DNA of 64,000 nucleotides from Pseudomaricurvus sp965656525. GTDB taxonomy: Bacteria; Pseudomonadota; Gammaproteobacteria; Pseudomonadales; Cellvibrionaceae. The position numbers and the translations under genes are program-made. The stretch spans positions 37,103-101,102 of the forward strand of contig CBFHKY010000013.1 in assembly GCA_965656525.1 (NCBI GenBank). The letters run 5' to 3'. Shown piece after piece: positions 27,801-34,612 of this stretch (position 1 is the stretch's first letter; each line of letters starts with the position of its first letter). Under the pieces are notes generated by a model. It did no database searches and had not been told where the DNA came from. It was given only the letters and a program-made list of their open reading frames with translations.

Positions 27801-28127
27801 GAGGATAACCCCGAGATAAGCTTGGCTGACGCGGCCATAACAGCATGTGCCCAGCGGCTAAGGCCTGTGTTTCTGACCACAGCGACTACAATTTTAGGGT
27901 TGTTGCCTTTATCAATGGGGGCTAGCGTGGACTTGATTGGACGTAATGTTATTCGGGACGGTGTTGTGACATCTATTTTTGAGCCTCTTGCCAGCGCCAT
28001 TGTTTACGGTTTGCTGTTTTCATCCCTGCTAACTCTTTTGATGACTCCTGCGATGCTAATGTTACCAGGTCGGTTAAGTGTTTGGGTACAAACTCGTTTT
28101 TACAAAAAGGCCAACAGTAGTGTGTAA
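24870..28127 (+). CDS. RND-family efflux pump permease (interrupted by an N gap)
   Basis: This is a full-length HAE1-type inner-membrane proton antiporter. It has 12 expected helices, two large periplasmic loops and an internal repeat, with the N-terminal helix ending before KMPVESLPNVDVPYIYI. In TM4 the usual Asp-Asp pair is D399-G400 (GMLIDGSIV), a variant I recall from other members of this subfamily, so proton coupling probably relies on D399 and other residues. The frame is open across 99 N (27278-27376), which add 34 unknown codons. Without them the flanks align to AcrB-type spacing. Substrate unknown. Confidence 0.9.
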   Translation: MNFLEPIIKRYRSTFCVLSLILVAGILSYNKMPVESLPNVDVPYIYITVTLDGVSPEDGARLLLRPLEKELKALANLDELEGTARENYAGMLVKFDVGVNVDQAVQDVRAAVNRAKSEMPDDADEPQVVEISSSMYPAITVAISASTSVPERVLYQTSKMLQRQIESLPEVLEAKLVGHREEVVEALIDPSRLAYYNITSSDLVNAISGNNLLVPAGKLEAGAGQFSVKVPGLIDTYQDVDDVPVKSTPQGVVTLGDVTDIRRTFKDADSFTTVNNQPSILLEIEKRSGENQIRVSELVRERVSSLQQDIPAGVNVRFVFDQADFSQDLVSEMSGNIVTAMALVMVIVVAAMGFRSGLLVGIGIPFSLLTALVGLDLLGYSFNLMVMFGMMLALGMLIDGSIVITEYADRKMAEGSTSRQAYQIAVSRMFWPVVASTATTLAAFLSIMVWPGIVGDFMRYMPVTVFCVLAGSLLYALLFAPVMGSLMGKSSMSPEVETYLRDLESTSPLLMGGVTGFYSRLLQKVLRRPMSFALLIVTILMVIFWAYGQYSRGVSFFTETEERNASVTVRAMGNFSVEESRRIVRDVEARVLDVHGVMATNSQGGGAGRFSGGEEFKDAIGSIRVELYTPQVIGYSTRRVIEDIREVTSGIPGVLVSASLIEAGPPVGRPIQIQLESEDTTKLLAEVLRLRQHLDAEVLGLRDLVDSTPPAGIEWEIKVDRSLAAQAGVNIADVGRAVQLVTNGVIVGAYRPDDADDEVEIRVRYPSEERGIGVLDSLRVNTVNGPVPVSGFVQRTAQPKVDXXXXXXXXXXXXXXXXXXXXXXXXXXXXXXXXXXVTRTNGVQVMNIAAGVDPGVLADDKVKELKAWLAEHPSDPDVNVVFRGANEEQTESQDFLVVAFSLSLFLMFILLVTQFNSVYQGVLIMSSVVMSIAGVLLGLLLNDEVFSTVYTGVGIVALAGIVVNNNIVLIDTYNTVREDNPEISLADAAITACAQRLRPVFLTTATTILGLLPLSMGASVDLIGRNVIRDGVVTSIFEPLASAIVYGLLFSSLLTLLMTPAMLMLPGRLSVWVQTRFYKKANSSV
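27278..27376. other. assembly gap of 99 N inside the RND pump gene
   Basis: Sequence is unresolved here. The gap lies in the second periplasmic loop between PKVD and VTRTNGV. The protein on both sides stays in the same frame. Confidence 0.99.
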
Positions 28128-28230
28128 GTGTTTGCTGTGACGTTACTGTCAGCGAGCTTTTCAAGCTAAGGGTTGTGGGTTTGAGAGGTGAAGAGTTACA
28201 GAAGTACTAGTTCAGAGAGGCTTTAAGTCA

Positions 28231-28887
28231 TTGCAAAAAGATAGCATCAGTTTCGATAAGCTTAAGTTACTACCAGGCAACATTCTACAGTTACAGGTCG
28301 GAGCGAATGCGAAGGCGCTTAAGTGTCGTTATGTTGGAGCGGTAACAGATCGTTATCTCATATTGACCCAGCCTAGGGGGGCCAAGTTGCGTGGTGGCCA
28401 GCAGTTACTGGTGAAAGCGATGCTGCCCAAAGGCATTGGCATGTTTAAAGTGTCGGTAGAGTCGATTACCGCATTACCCATGCCGCTCATTTACTTGTCT
28501 TATCCTAAATCGGTTGCGTGCCACGATATTCGTAGTGCTCGTCGGGTAGATATTGTGTTGCCGATCGAGGCGTGGAGTCTAAGTGCCGTAGATGGAGATT
28601 CTACCAACGGTAACGTTGACGACTTAAGTGTGACCGGTGCGAAAGTGTCACTGCGAAAAGTATTGGCGCAAGTGGGCGATAAGATCAAGTTGCAAGCGGA
28701 TGTGGATGTGGGTGGTTTGAGTAAGCAGTTGATCGTGACAGGTACTGTGCGTTCGCGAATCGACCGCAGTACAGAGGAGGAGACCAGTGATTTCCCAGCA
28801 GTCTATGGCGTTGAGTTTTGTGACGTCGATGAAGACAATAAACTTCTGTTACACACGTATATTTATCAAGCCATTGTTGGCGATTAA
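28231..28887 (+). CDS. PilZ-domain c-di-GMP receptor, YcgR-like
   Basis: The product has 218 residues. Residues about 10-95 resemble the YcgR N-terminal domain (LPGNILQLQVG, YLILTQPRG, LLVKAML). Residues about 105-215 are a PilZ domain with both c-di-GMP motifs intact: RSARR (RxxxR) and DLSVTG (DxSxxG). It should bind c-di-GMP. It may act on motility or on an envelope target. The start is a TTG at 28231 with AGAGAGG ten bases upstream. No ATG is available before the conserved region. It lies 103 bases after the RND pump. Confidence 0.87.
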   Translation: MQKDSISFDKLKLLPGNILQLQVGANAKALKCRYVGAVTDRYLILTQPRGAKLRGGQQLLVKAMLPKGIGMFKVSVESITALPMPLIYLSYPKSVACHDIRSARRVDIVLPIEAWSLSAVDGDSTNGNVDDLSVTGAKVSLRKVLAQVGDKIKLQADVDVGGLSKQLIVTGTVRSRIDRSTEEETSDFPAVYGVEFCDVDEDNKLLLHTYIYQAIVGD

Positions 28888-29485
28888 TCAACTTGTTTTT
28901 GGGTTGTTGGTTGCGCAAGGTGCAGTGGCCTTTAATGAAGACGCTCTCTGGCTGCCCAGCAGCTACTATACTCTAACGTCTAAATTGATACTGGCGGCTG
29001 AAAAGTTAGAATCTCTGCCGGAGTGTGAAAAAGTAATTCGTGGCAGTCTGCACGATTCCACCACCAACGAAGAAAATGCCAAATTTCTATTTGTTTGTCA
29101 GACTGTCGATAAGCGTACTTTCCCAGTGATTGCGGCTGCACAAACACAAGAATTTACTTTCCCGGTACCCCTTAAAAGCAAGGCCGACGAAGACGATAAC
29201 CTGCCAGAAAACTCAACGCCCATAGAGCGGCTAGAGACGCGAGTGGCATCGGCGTGGCCTATTTGCCAAGAAGAATACGACCGTAAAACCCGTTATATGA
29301 TTGCATTGACCACACTGACAAAAGAGAGGCCAGCGCCTATCGTATTGCCGGAGGGCCATATTTCACTTCAGATCGACTTCGATGCTCAGGATATGCAAGG
29401 TCGTCCATTATCCTACTCTGCCGATTGCCAGTTTATGCCTTCACCCGAAAGTGAGGTAGAGTTAATCATACGAGCTCGTCGTTAG
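28787..29485 (+). CDS. exported protein of unknown function
   Basis: I do not recognise this family. The frame starts with GTG at 28787, six bases after a perfect AGGAGG (28775-28780), and overlaps the PilZ gene by 101 bases. The Shine-Dalgarno also encodes Glu codons of PilZ, so it may be chance. An alternative start is the ATG at 28829, giving a more usual signal peptide that begins MKTINF and ends near VAQGAVA. The mature part has about 185 residues with four or five cysteines (ECEKVI, FVCQT, PICQE, SADCQF), suggesting periplasmic disulfides. Translation is probably coupled to the PilZ gene. Confidence 0.7.
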   Translation: MISQQSMALSFVTSMKTINFCYTRIFIKPLLAINQLVFGLLVAQGAVAFNEDALWLPSSYYTLTSKLILAAEKLESLPECEKVIRGSLHDSTTNEENAKFLFVCQTVDKRTFPVIAAAQTQEFTFPVPLKSKADEDDNLPENSTPIERLETRVASAWPICQEEYDRKTRYMIALTTLTKERPAPIVLPEGHISLQIDFDAQDMQGRPLSYSADCQFMPSPESEVELIIRARR

Positions 29486-29524
29486 AGCAACGGCCCACAG
29501 AAATTTTTCTTAGATGTCAGATTT

Positions 29525-30316
29525 ATGTTTTTTTTTCGTTCTTTGTTGATACGTGCATACACCGGCCTATCGCCTCTGGTCGGGCTCTACAGTGTGTGGC
29601 AAATCGTCACAGGGCATTGGTTATGGTTAGCGCCCTTGATGGCGTGGTTACCCTTGTGGTTAATGAATGTATGGCGAATGTATAGAAGCAATCTGGCTTT
29701 TGGCGATGAACGTGAATCTCCAGCACTCACGCTATCACTATTGGGTTTGGCTTTGCTATTTATTGCTGGCGACAGAAGTATCATATTGTGGTGGTCTCTT
29801 GCGGGGCTAATGTCATTGCTGCTATTTACTGTGGTCCTGAGTGCAGTGCCGAAAACCCCACGCGACCCATCATTCAATAAAGACGTGTTGCCTCGGTTGA
29901 TCTTTAAAGATCACCAAGGCAATGACTGTTGCTTAGGGGGAGCGGAGCCTAAACTAATTGTCTTTGGTTTTGGTGCTTGGAGCCCCTATACCAAAATGCA
30001 GTGGCGCGAGCTGTCAGCCAAGGCGTCAGCATTGAATGCGCCTATCAATTTTGTGTTTGCCGGTGAAATTCCACGGTGGGCATTGGAGTATAACTCCCCT
30101 GTCATTTCATGTTGGAGTGACCCAGAAGGGCACGCTGCTGATCGCTTGGGGTTGGCGTTACGAGGTGGCGGTGCTGGTTTTGGTGGGTTGGCACAGAGGC
30201 CTGCGCTGGCGATTATTGAAGGGGAGCAGGTTAGGTTTTGGCAGGTGGCGCAAAATTTCCGTGTGCCTCCCTCGCTGTCTGAACACCAAGGCCGCATCGA
30301 GAAGTGGCTAAATTAG
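29525..30316 (+). CDS. membrane protein with a cysteine-less thioredoxin-like domain
   Basis: The product has 263 residues. Three or four membrane helices fill residues 10-110. Residues about 125-263 follow a thioredoxin/AhpC-type pattern: LPRLIFKDHQGND, then KLIVFGFGAWSPYTKMQWREL. In active relatives the turn after the tryptophan is C-x-x-C. Here it reads S153-P-Y-T156, so neither redox cysteine is present. The remaining part keeps the family layout (WSDPEGHAADRLG, RPALAIIEGEQV). Either it is a non-redox binding protein or the activity is lost. It follows the exported unknown protein by 39 bases. Confidence 0.72.
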   Translation: MFFFRSLLIRAYTGLSPLVGLYSVWQIVTGHWLWLAPLMAWLPLWLMNVWRMYRSNLAFGDERESPALTLSLLGLALLFIAGDRSIILWWSLAGLMSLLLFTVVLSAVPKTPRDPSFNKDVLPRLIFKDHQGNDCCLGGAEPKLIVFGFGAWSPYTKMQWRELSAKASALNAPINFVFAGEIPRWALEYNSPVISCWSDPEGHAADRLGLALRGGGAGFGGLAQRPALAIIEGEQVRFWQVAQNFRVPPSLSEHQGRIEKWLN

Positions 30317-30336
30317 CCCCCCCCGTGAGGGGGGCT
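30315..30336. terminator. hairpin between convergent genes
   Basis: AGCCCCCC (30315-30322) and GGGGGGCT (30329-30336) form an 8-bp GC-rich stem that overlaps the stop of the upstream gene. It can serve both converging genes. There is no strong T run. Confidence 0.55.
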
Positions 30337-30349
30337 CGTTGGCTGATCG

Positions 30350-30754
30350 TTATAGCGGCCCATTCGGTAAAAAACGGTTATCGCTGTGACGGCGAATCCA
30401 TAATAGGTGATCTTTAGGGAGTGGTGTTCCTCGTTGCTTCAGCAGCTTGTTTAAAGCAATAACAGGCGATTTAGCGCCGGCTTCCCAGCCCGGTAGCTGC
30501 ATTTCAGCGATGGTGAAAAAGCGGATCAAGTGGATAATTTCGTCGCTATTCATCGATGCAACCGCCGTGTTCCAGTGATCTGCAGGCAGGGACATCAGAG
30601 CGGCTTGCTCCGTTTTCACCGTGTCGTCCAAGTGCTCTATCAAGTTGGCCAAGTGGTCTTGTTGGCTGAGCGTCACAAATTCCTTTAAAAGGTCCGCACG
30701 GATCTCGGGTTGTGCTTCTGAATTGCTATTTGGGTCCCAAGCGCCAACGCTCAT
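30350..30754 (-). CDS. conserved protein of unknown function
   Basis: The product has 134 residues, is soluble and helical, and ends in LLWIRRHSDNRFLPNGPL. GAKSPVI and the SDNRFLPxGPL tail recur in gammaproteobacterial proteins of unknown function. The frame extends to 30778, but the ATG at 30754 has AGAGAG four bases upstream and is preferred. It is divergent from dinB, and the intergenic LexA box (30838-30853) lies 84 bases upstream, so some SOS influence is possible but unproven. Confidence 0.75.
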   Translation of the reverse strand: MSVGAWDPNSNSEAQPEIRADLLKEFVTLSQQDHLANLIEHLDDTVKTEQAALMSLPADHWNTAVASMNSDEIIHLIRFFTIAEMQLPGWEAGAKSPVIALNKLLKQRGTPLPKDHLLWIRRHSDNRFLPNGPL

Positions 30755-30837
30755 AATACTCTCTCTTTTTGTAATCAATCGTTGATTATAACTGATCTCC
30801 TCTGAGGTTTACGAGGCTGGATAATGCACCTGGAATA

Positions 30838-30853
30838 CTGTACATTTAAACAG
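30838..30853. promoter_or_regulatory. LexA-binding site (SOS box) upstream of dinB
   Basis: CTGTACATTTAAACAG is a perfect match to CTGT-N8-ACAG, the LexA consensus of Gammaproteobacteria, preceded by TA as in the E. coli consensus. It ends 31 bases before the ATG of dinB, a standard SOS gene. Repression by LexA and DNA-damage induction follow from that. Confidence 0.85.
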
Positions 30854-30884
30854 CTTTTCTTGTGCTTCAGAATGCCGTGTGTTT

Positions 30885-32147
30885 ATGTCAGTAGAGATTC
30901 CAACTTCAACGTTATCCGTATCCTCGTTGCAGCATGATTCGGCGTCGTCAGCGGCTGACCAGAGCTTACCTGTAGTAGTCGGCGCCAGTGGATTGCCAAA
31001 AAGCGTGTTAGAAAAAGCCTTTTCACGAAAAGTGTCGATACACAAAGTATCAGCGAGTCAAAAGTCTGAAGGGCAAAAGCAGGCGCAGCGTAAAATTATT
31101 CACGTTGACGCTGACTGCTTTTTCGCGGCCATCGAAATGCGTGATGACCCTTCTTTGCGCGGCCGTCCTGTGGCTGTGGGCGGCAGTTCAGACAAGCGCG
31201 GTGTAATATCGACGTGTAACTACGAGGCGCGGCGCTACGGTGTCCATTCGGCAATGGCTTCTGCTCACGCTAAACGTCTGTGCCCAGATTTGATCATTGT
31301 TCCCCATCGCATGGCTATGTATCGCGAAGCTTCCAGTGTTATGCGGCAAATATTTTTACAGTATACCGATCTGGTGGAGCCACTATCTTTGGATGAGGCC
31401 TTTTTGGATGTGACGGAAAGTGAGCTCTGCCAAGGAAGTGGAACACTGATGGCTGAACAAATTCGGCGGCAAGTTGAATCTGCAATAGGGATTACGGTAT
31501 CTGCAGGCGTTGCCCCTAATAAGTTTATTGCCAAAATTGCCAGTGATTGGCATAAGCCCAATGGTCTGACCGTGGTTAGGCCTGCTGAAGTGGATGAATT
31601 TGTTCGTGTGCTGCCCGTGGCAAAAATCCATGGCGTAGGTAAGGTCACCGCGGAAAAACTCTACCAGAGAAATATTCATACCTGTGGTGATCTAAGGCGC
31701 CTTACCTTATTTGAATTGAGCGAGTGGTTAGGCCGCTTTGGTCCTCGGTTGTTCAGTTTGTGTCGTGGGCAAGATGAACGGCCAGTAACACCACTGCGGC
31801 GACGAAAATCTCTGAGCGTGGAGCATACCTTTGAATCTGATCTGTCGGGCATTGATGCCTGTATCGGTGCCTTGCCAGAGCTTTTTCTAGAACTAAAACA
31901 ACGGTTGTTAAAAGTAGACAGCAGTTATCGAGTAGTGAAAGCTTTCGTAAAAGTTAAATTTTACGATTTTACTGTCACAACACTAGAGCGTAGCGGGGCT
32001 CGTGCTCTGTTAGCGGATTACCGACAGTTGATGGAGGAGGCGGTAGCGAGGGGAGATCGGCCGGTGCGGCTATTGGGATTGGGAGTGCGTTTTGTGGACT
32101 TGGACGAGGTCAGTAGCGCCCAGCAGTTGGACTTCTTTCTGACTTAG
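30885..32147 (+). CDS. dinB: DNA polymerase IV with N-terminal extension
   Basis: This Y-family translesion polymerase has about 420 residues. The catalytic core begins at KIIHVDADCFFAAIEMR (about residue 70), where other DinB proteins begin. SLDEAFLDV carries the other catalytic acids, YEARRYGV the finger domain and KIHGVGKVTAEKL the HhH thumb. The C-terminal little-finger domain is followed by QQLDFFLT, which fits a beta-clamp-binding motif. The first 65-70 residues are Ser/Val/Lys-rich with no known domain. No internal start with a Shine-Dalgarno lies near the core, and the LexA box just upstream fits the long form. A GTG at 30879 is an alternative start. Confidence 0.92.
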   Translation: MSVEIPTSTLSVSSLQHDSASSAADQSLPVVVGASGLPKSVLEKAFSRKVSIHKVSASQKSEGQKQAQRKIIHVDADCFFAAIEMRDDPSLRGRPVAVGGSSDKRGVISTCNYEARRYGVHSAMASAHAKRLCPDLIIVPHRMAMYREASSVMRQIFLQYTDLVEPLSLDEAFLDVTESELCQGSGTLMAEQIRRQVESAIGITVSAGVAPNKFIAKIASDWHKPNGLTVVRPAEVDEFVRVLPVAKIHGVGKVTAEKLYQRNIHTCGDLRRLTLFELSEWLGRFGPRLFSLCRGQDERPVTPLRRRKSLSVEHTFESDLSGIDACIGALPELFLELKQRLLKVDSSYRVVKAFVKVKFYDFTVTTLERSGARALLADYRQLMEEAVARGDRPVRLLGLGVRFVDLDEVSSAQQLDFFLT

Positions 32148-32261
32148 TGCCTGACAAGTGCTTTGCCTATTTGAAAGGAGTTGCACAAAGCAGAAGCAGG
32201 GGGCAGTACAGCCTAATTAGGTGGCGCTCCCCGCCTCTGGTTTTCGTGTCTGGCCCTACCA

Positions 32262-32606
32262 TTAACGAGCTTGCAGGGGGGTGCCCGTGAAGCTGATGCC
32301 ATCCCAGCCAGAACGCATGAAGTTACGAATGTTCTGGTGGTTGTCATTGTTGGGGTTCTGGAGGACATCAATACGATAGAAGTCACCAAAACACTGTAAA
32401 GTTTCTTCCTGGCTCAAATTGTGGAGTTTGGCGAAAGCCAATAATTTACACGAACCTTGGTTCTGCTCTGCGCTGTTGTACAGGTCACCATTTTGAAACG
32501 CACAAGGAGTGGCTTGGTAAAGTGCTTCAATAACGGCCGTAGTGTCGGCAAATTGGATGGTTTCAGGGGATTCTTTAAGAGTGTTTAAAAAAGCAGTAAG
32601 GGGCAT
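32262..32606 (-). CDS. HopJ-type III effector family protein
   Basis: The product has 114 residues. FLNTLKESPETIQFADTTAVI at the N-terminus, GSCKLLAFAKLHNL, and QNIRNFMRSGWDGISF at the C-terminus match the HopJ family (PF08888). Despite the name, most members are chromosomal housekeeping-like proteins in bacteria without the matching secretion system. No type III genes are present here. The cellular role is unknown. Confidence 0.85.
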   Translation of the reverse strand: MPLTAFLNTLKESPETIQFADTTAVIEALYQATPCAFQNGDLYNSAEQNQGSCKLLAFAKLHNLSQEETLQCFGDFYRIDVLQNPNNDNHQNIRNFMRSGWDGISFTGTPLQAR

Positions 32607-32830
32607 GAATGTTACCTTTCGTGACAGGCGTTAGGGGGAAGTGATACCGAAAGCCGGTAAATACAGGCGATAGCTTAACAAACTGTGGCCTCTTGTTTCG
32701 AGGGTTAGTGTCTTTTGGTTTGAGCTGGTAAGATGCGTTCACTTAGCGATTCCCAAGGGCGAATCTAGAACTGTCCAAACAATAACGAAAAGCTGGCTGT
32801 AAGGCTGGCCGTGTTTGAAGAGGTATAGCA

Positions 32831-33253
32831 GTGAGACGCAAAAAAAACCGTGGTGGTGAAGACGATAACAGCGAAATTGATCTGACTCCGATGTTGGATG
32901 TGGTTTTTATCATGCTGATCTTCTTTATTGTGACCGCATCTTTCGTAAAAGAAAAAACCATCGATTTAAACGTCCCAGAAGATAACAACCAGCAAGTTGA
33001 GTCCAATCCGGATAATGCTGCAATTGTTGTGAAAATTACTTCAACGGATGAAATCTTTATGGACGAGCGTCGTATCGATGTTCGTGCTGTACGTGCCAAT
33101 ATTGAGCGTTTGCACGCAGAGCGCCCGAAAGCACCTGTTGTTGTCAAAGCCGACGCTAATTCCAGTGCAAAAATGTTTGTAGCCATTGCTGATGCTGCTC
33201 GCGAGGCCAAGGTTTACAACGTATCTCTGATTCCCCCGTCAGAGAAAAAATAA
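32831..33253 (+). CDS. exbD: ExbD/TolR-family biopolymer transport protein
   Basis: The product has 140 residues. It has a short basic cytoplasmic start, one membrane helix (about 20-42) opening with IDLTPMLDVVFIMLIFF, where the aspartate of DVVF is the proton-carrying residue, and then a periplasmic domain ending in VSLIPP. It should work with an ExbB/MotA-type partner to energise TonB. No exbB is next to it. The start is a GTG at 32831, with AGAGG seven bases upstream. It is a single gene between HopJ and a strong terminator. Confidence 0.9.
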   Translation: MRRKKNRGGEDDNSEIDLTPMLDVVFIMLIFFIVTASFVKEKTIDLNVPEDNNQQVESNPDNAAIVVKITSTDEIFMDERRIDVRAVRANIERLHAERPKAPVVVKADANSSAKMFVAIADAAREAKVYNVSLIPPSEKK

Positions 33254-33270
33254 GTTATCGGCAACATCAG

Positions 33271-33310
33271 AGACATAAAAAAACCACCTTAGGGTGGTTT
33301 TTTTATGTCT
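33271..33310. terminator. long perfect bidirectional terminator
   Basis: An 18-bp uninterrupted inverted repeat (33271-33288 with 33293-33310) surrounds a TTAG loop. It contains CCACC/GGTGG flanked by seven A and seven T residues, so it reads as a terminator in both directions. It lies between exbD and the converging YbaK-like gene. Confidence 0.9.
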
Positions 33311-33446
33311 GCATTTTTTTAAATAGCGCTATTCAGCAGATGCATTGTTTGGTGCAAGAGGCGTACTGGTTTACCGTTATGCTAGGTTGGCACGGTTGTC
33401 ATAGTGGCAGTTGAATCATCAAGTCTTATACCAACCCTTACTGACA

Positions 33447-33947
33447 TTATCGCCGCAACCTTCTAAGCGCATGTTTAGCTTGTGTGCTGATCATGTCATT
33501 AAGGCTGTTTCCCATGGCCTGCTCGAATTGTTGGCTGTGCACGTGAATCAGGTGTTCATGGTCGCCAGCTTCTACCCAGAGGTCTTCAGTGTTTTGCAAT
33601 TGTTCATCCCAGATTACATGAAGACCGTAGGCTTGCCCAATAGAGGGAATGGCGCCGTGGTGGCAATCAAAAAAAAGGTCATCGAGTTCATCCTCGTCGG
33701 CCATAACCAAATGCCGATCAAGAATCTGATTTAATGTATGGCGAAGCACGCGGTGGCTGGCGGGTATGACGGCCATAATGTAGTGAAAGTCTTCATCTCG
33801 AAAGACGACTCCTTTGGCTAGGTGAGTAGGCGGTATACAAGCGTGTCGAGCAGTATTGAAAGAGCCTTCGGTATAACTGTGCTCTACAACATCGAAGGTT
33901 ATGTTTCTGGTTTTGAGAAAGCTTTCCAGTGTGACAGCAATGCCCAT
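33447..33947 (-). CDS. YbaK/EbsC-type aminoacyl-tRNA deacylase-like protein
   Basis: The product has 166 residues. MGIAVTLESFLKTRNI and FDVVEHSYTEGSF, then HLAKGVVFRDED, FDCHHGAIPSIGQAYG and VEAGDHEHLIHV, match the YbaK/aaRS-associated domain that hydrolyses mischarged tRNAs in trans. The last 30 residues are a short extra helix. The ATG at 33947 has AGGAGG four bases upstream. The frame's upstream extension to 33998 is not family-like. Confidence 0.87.
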   Translation of the reverse strand: MGIAVTLESFLKTRNITFDVVEHSYTEGSFNTARHACIPPTHLAKGVVFRDEDFHYIMAVIPASHRVLRHTLNQILDRHLVMADEDELDDLFFDCHHGAIPSIGQAYGLHVIWDEQLQNTEDLWVEAGDHEHLIHVHSQQFEQAMGNSLNDMISTQAKHALRRLRR

Positions 33948-34036
33948 AAGACCTCCTGAACAACGGCTCTTAACGTCAGTATAAGCCGTAATGTCCAAGT
34001 TTGCCGAAAAGTACTGGTAAGGTTTTTTGCGATGAT

Positions 34037-34612
34037 TTACTGGATGTACTCAACGGCTTTCACCACTTTTTGTACGCCGCCAATCGTGCTGACCACATCG
34101 GCAGCTTTTTCAGCTTCTGTACGAGACAGTAACCCCATTAAATAAACCACTCCGTCTTCGGTCACGACTTTGATGCGACCGCTATCGATATCTTTGTTGA
34201 GGGCCAGTTGGGATTTGACTTTGGTGGTCAGCCAGGTGTCGTTGCTGCGCGCAAGAAAAGACGTCTTCCCTTGGACTTGGACTTCGTTAAACACTTGGCG
34301 AACGCCGTGAATTTTTTTGACAGTATCGCCAGCCAATATTCGCAATTGATTGCTAGGTACTTGGCCGATAAGTAGCAAGATGTTGTTATAAGCCACAGCA
34401 GTGATGTGGGCATTATCAAGTTCTTGGCTGGCCTTCTTGATATTTACCTGCGCCGCCGTTTCCAGCTGTTGGTCATCGAGCACTGTGCCCAGTGTGCGTT
34501 TCCCGGGGTTGAACTGAATGGGGTTGTCGGTGGTGGCGTTGATCAGACTGGTGCAGCCCAACATCGAAAAAAGCCATGTGGTGATCAGGGTCAGTCGTAG
34601 TAAATACATCAT
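34037..34612 (-). CDS. dolP: BON-domain outer-membrane lipoprotein DolP
   Basis: DolP (formerly YraP) is a lipoprotein of two BON domains that supports outer-membrane integrity and BAM function. The product has 191 residues. The signal peptide ends in lipobox SMLGC, with lipidated Cys at 20. BON1 covers about 45-115 (NNILLLIGQVPSN) and BON2 about 122-190 (GVVYLMGLLSRTEAEKAADV). The gene overlaps diaA by four bases and ends the lpoA-yraN-diaA-dolP series. Confidence 0.93.
   Translation of the reverse strand: MMYLLRLTLITTWLFSMLGCTSLINATTDNPIQFNPGKRTLGTVLDDQQLETAAQVNIKKASQELDNAHITAVAYNNILLLIGQVPSNQLRILAGDTVKKIHGVRQVFNEVQVQGKTSFLARSNDTWLTTKVKSQLALNKDIDSGRIKVVTEDGVVYLMGLLSRTEAEKAADVVSTIGGVQKVVKAVEYIQ

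Noticed and set aside
30809..31045. Minus-strand frame over the dinB start region
   Set aside because: It is antisense to the dinB extension and contains the LexA box. There are no protein features.
32262..32606. HopJ-like gene as a sign of a type III secretion locus
   Set aside because: There are no secretion genes nearby, and the family is widespread as an ordinary chromosomal gene.
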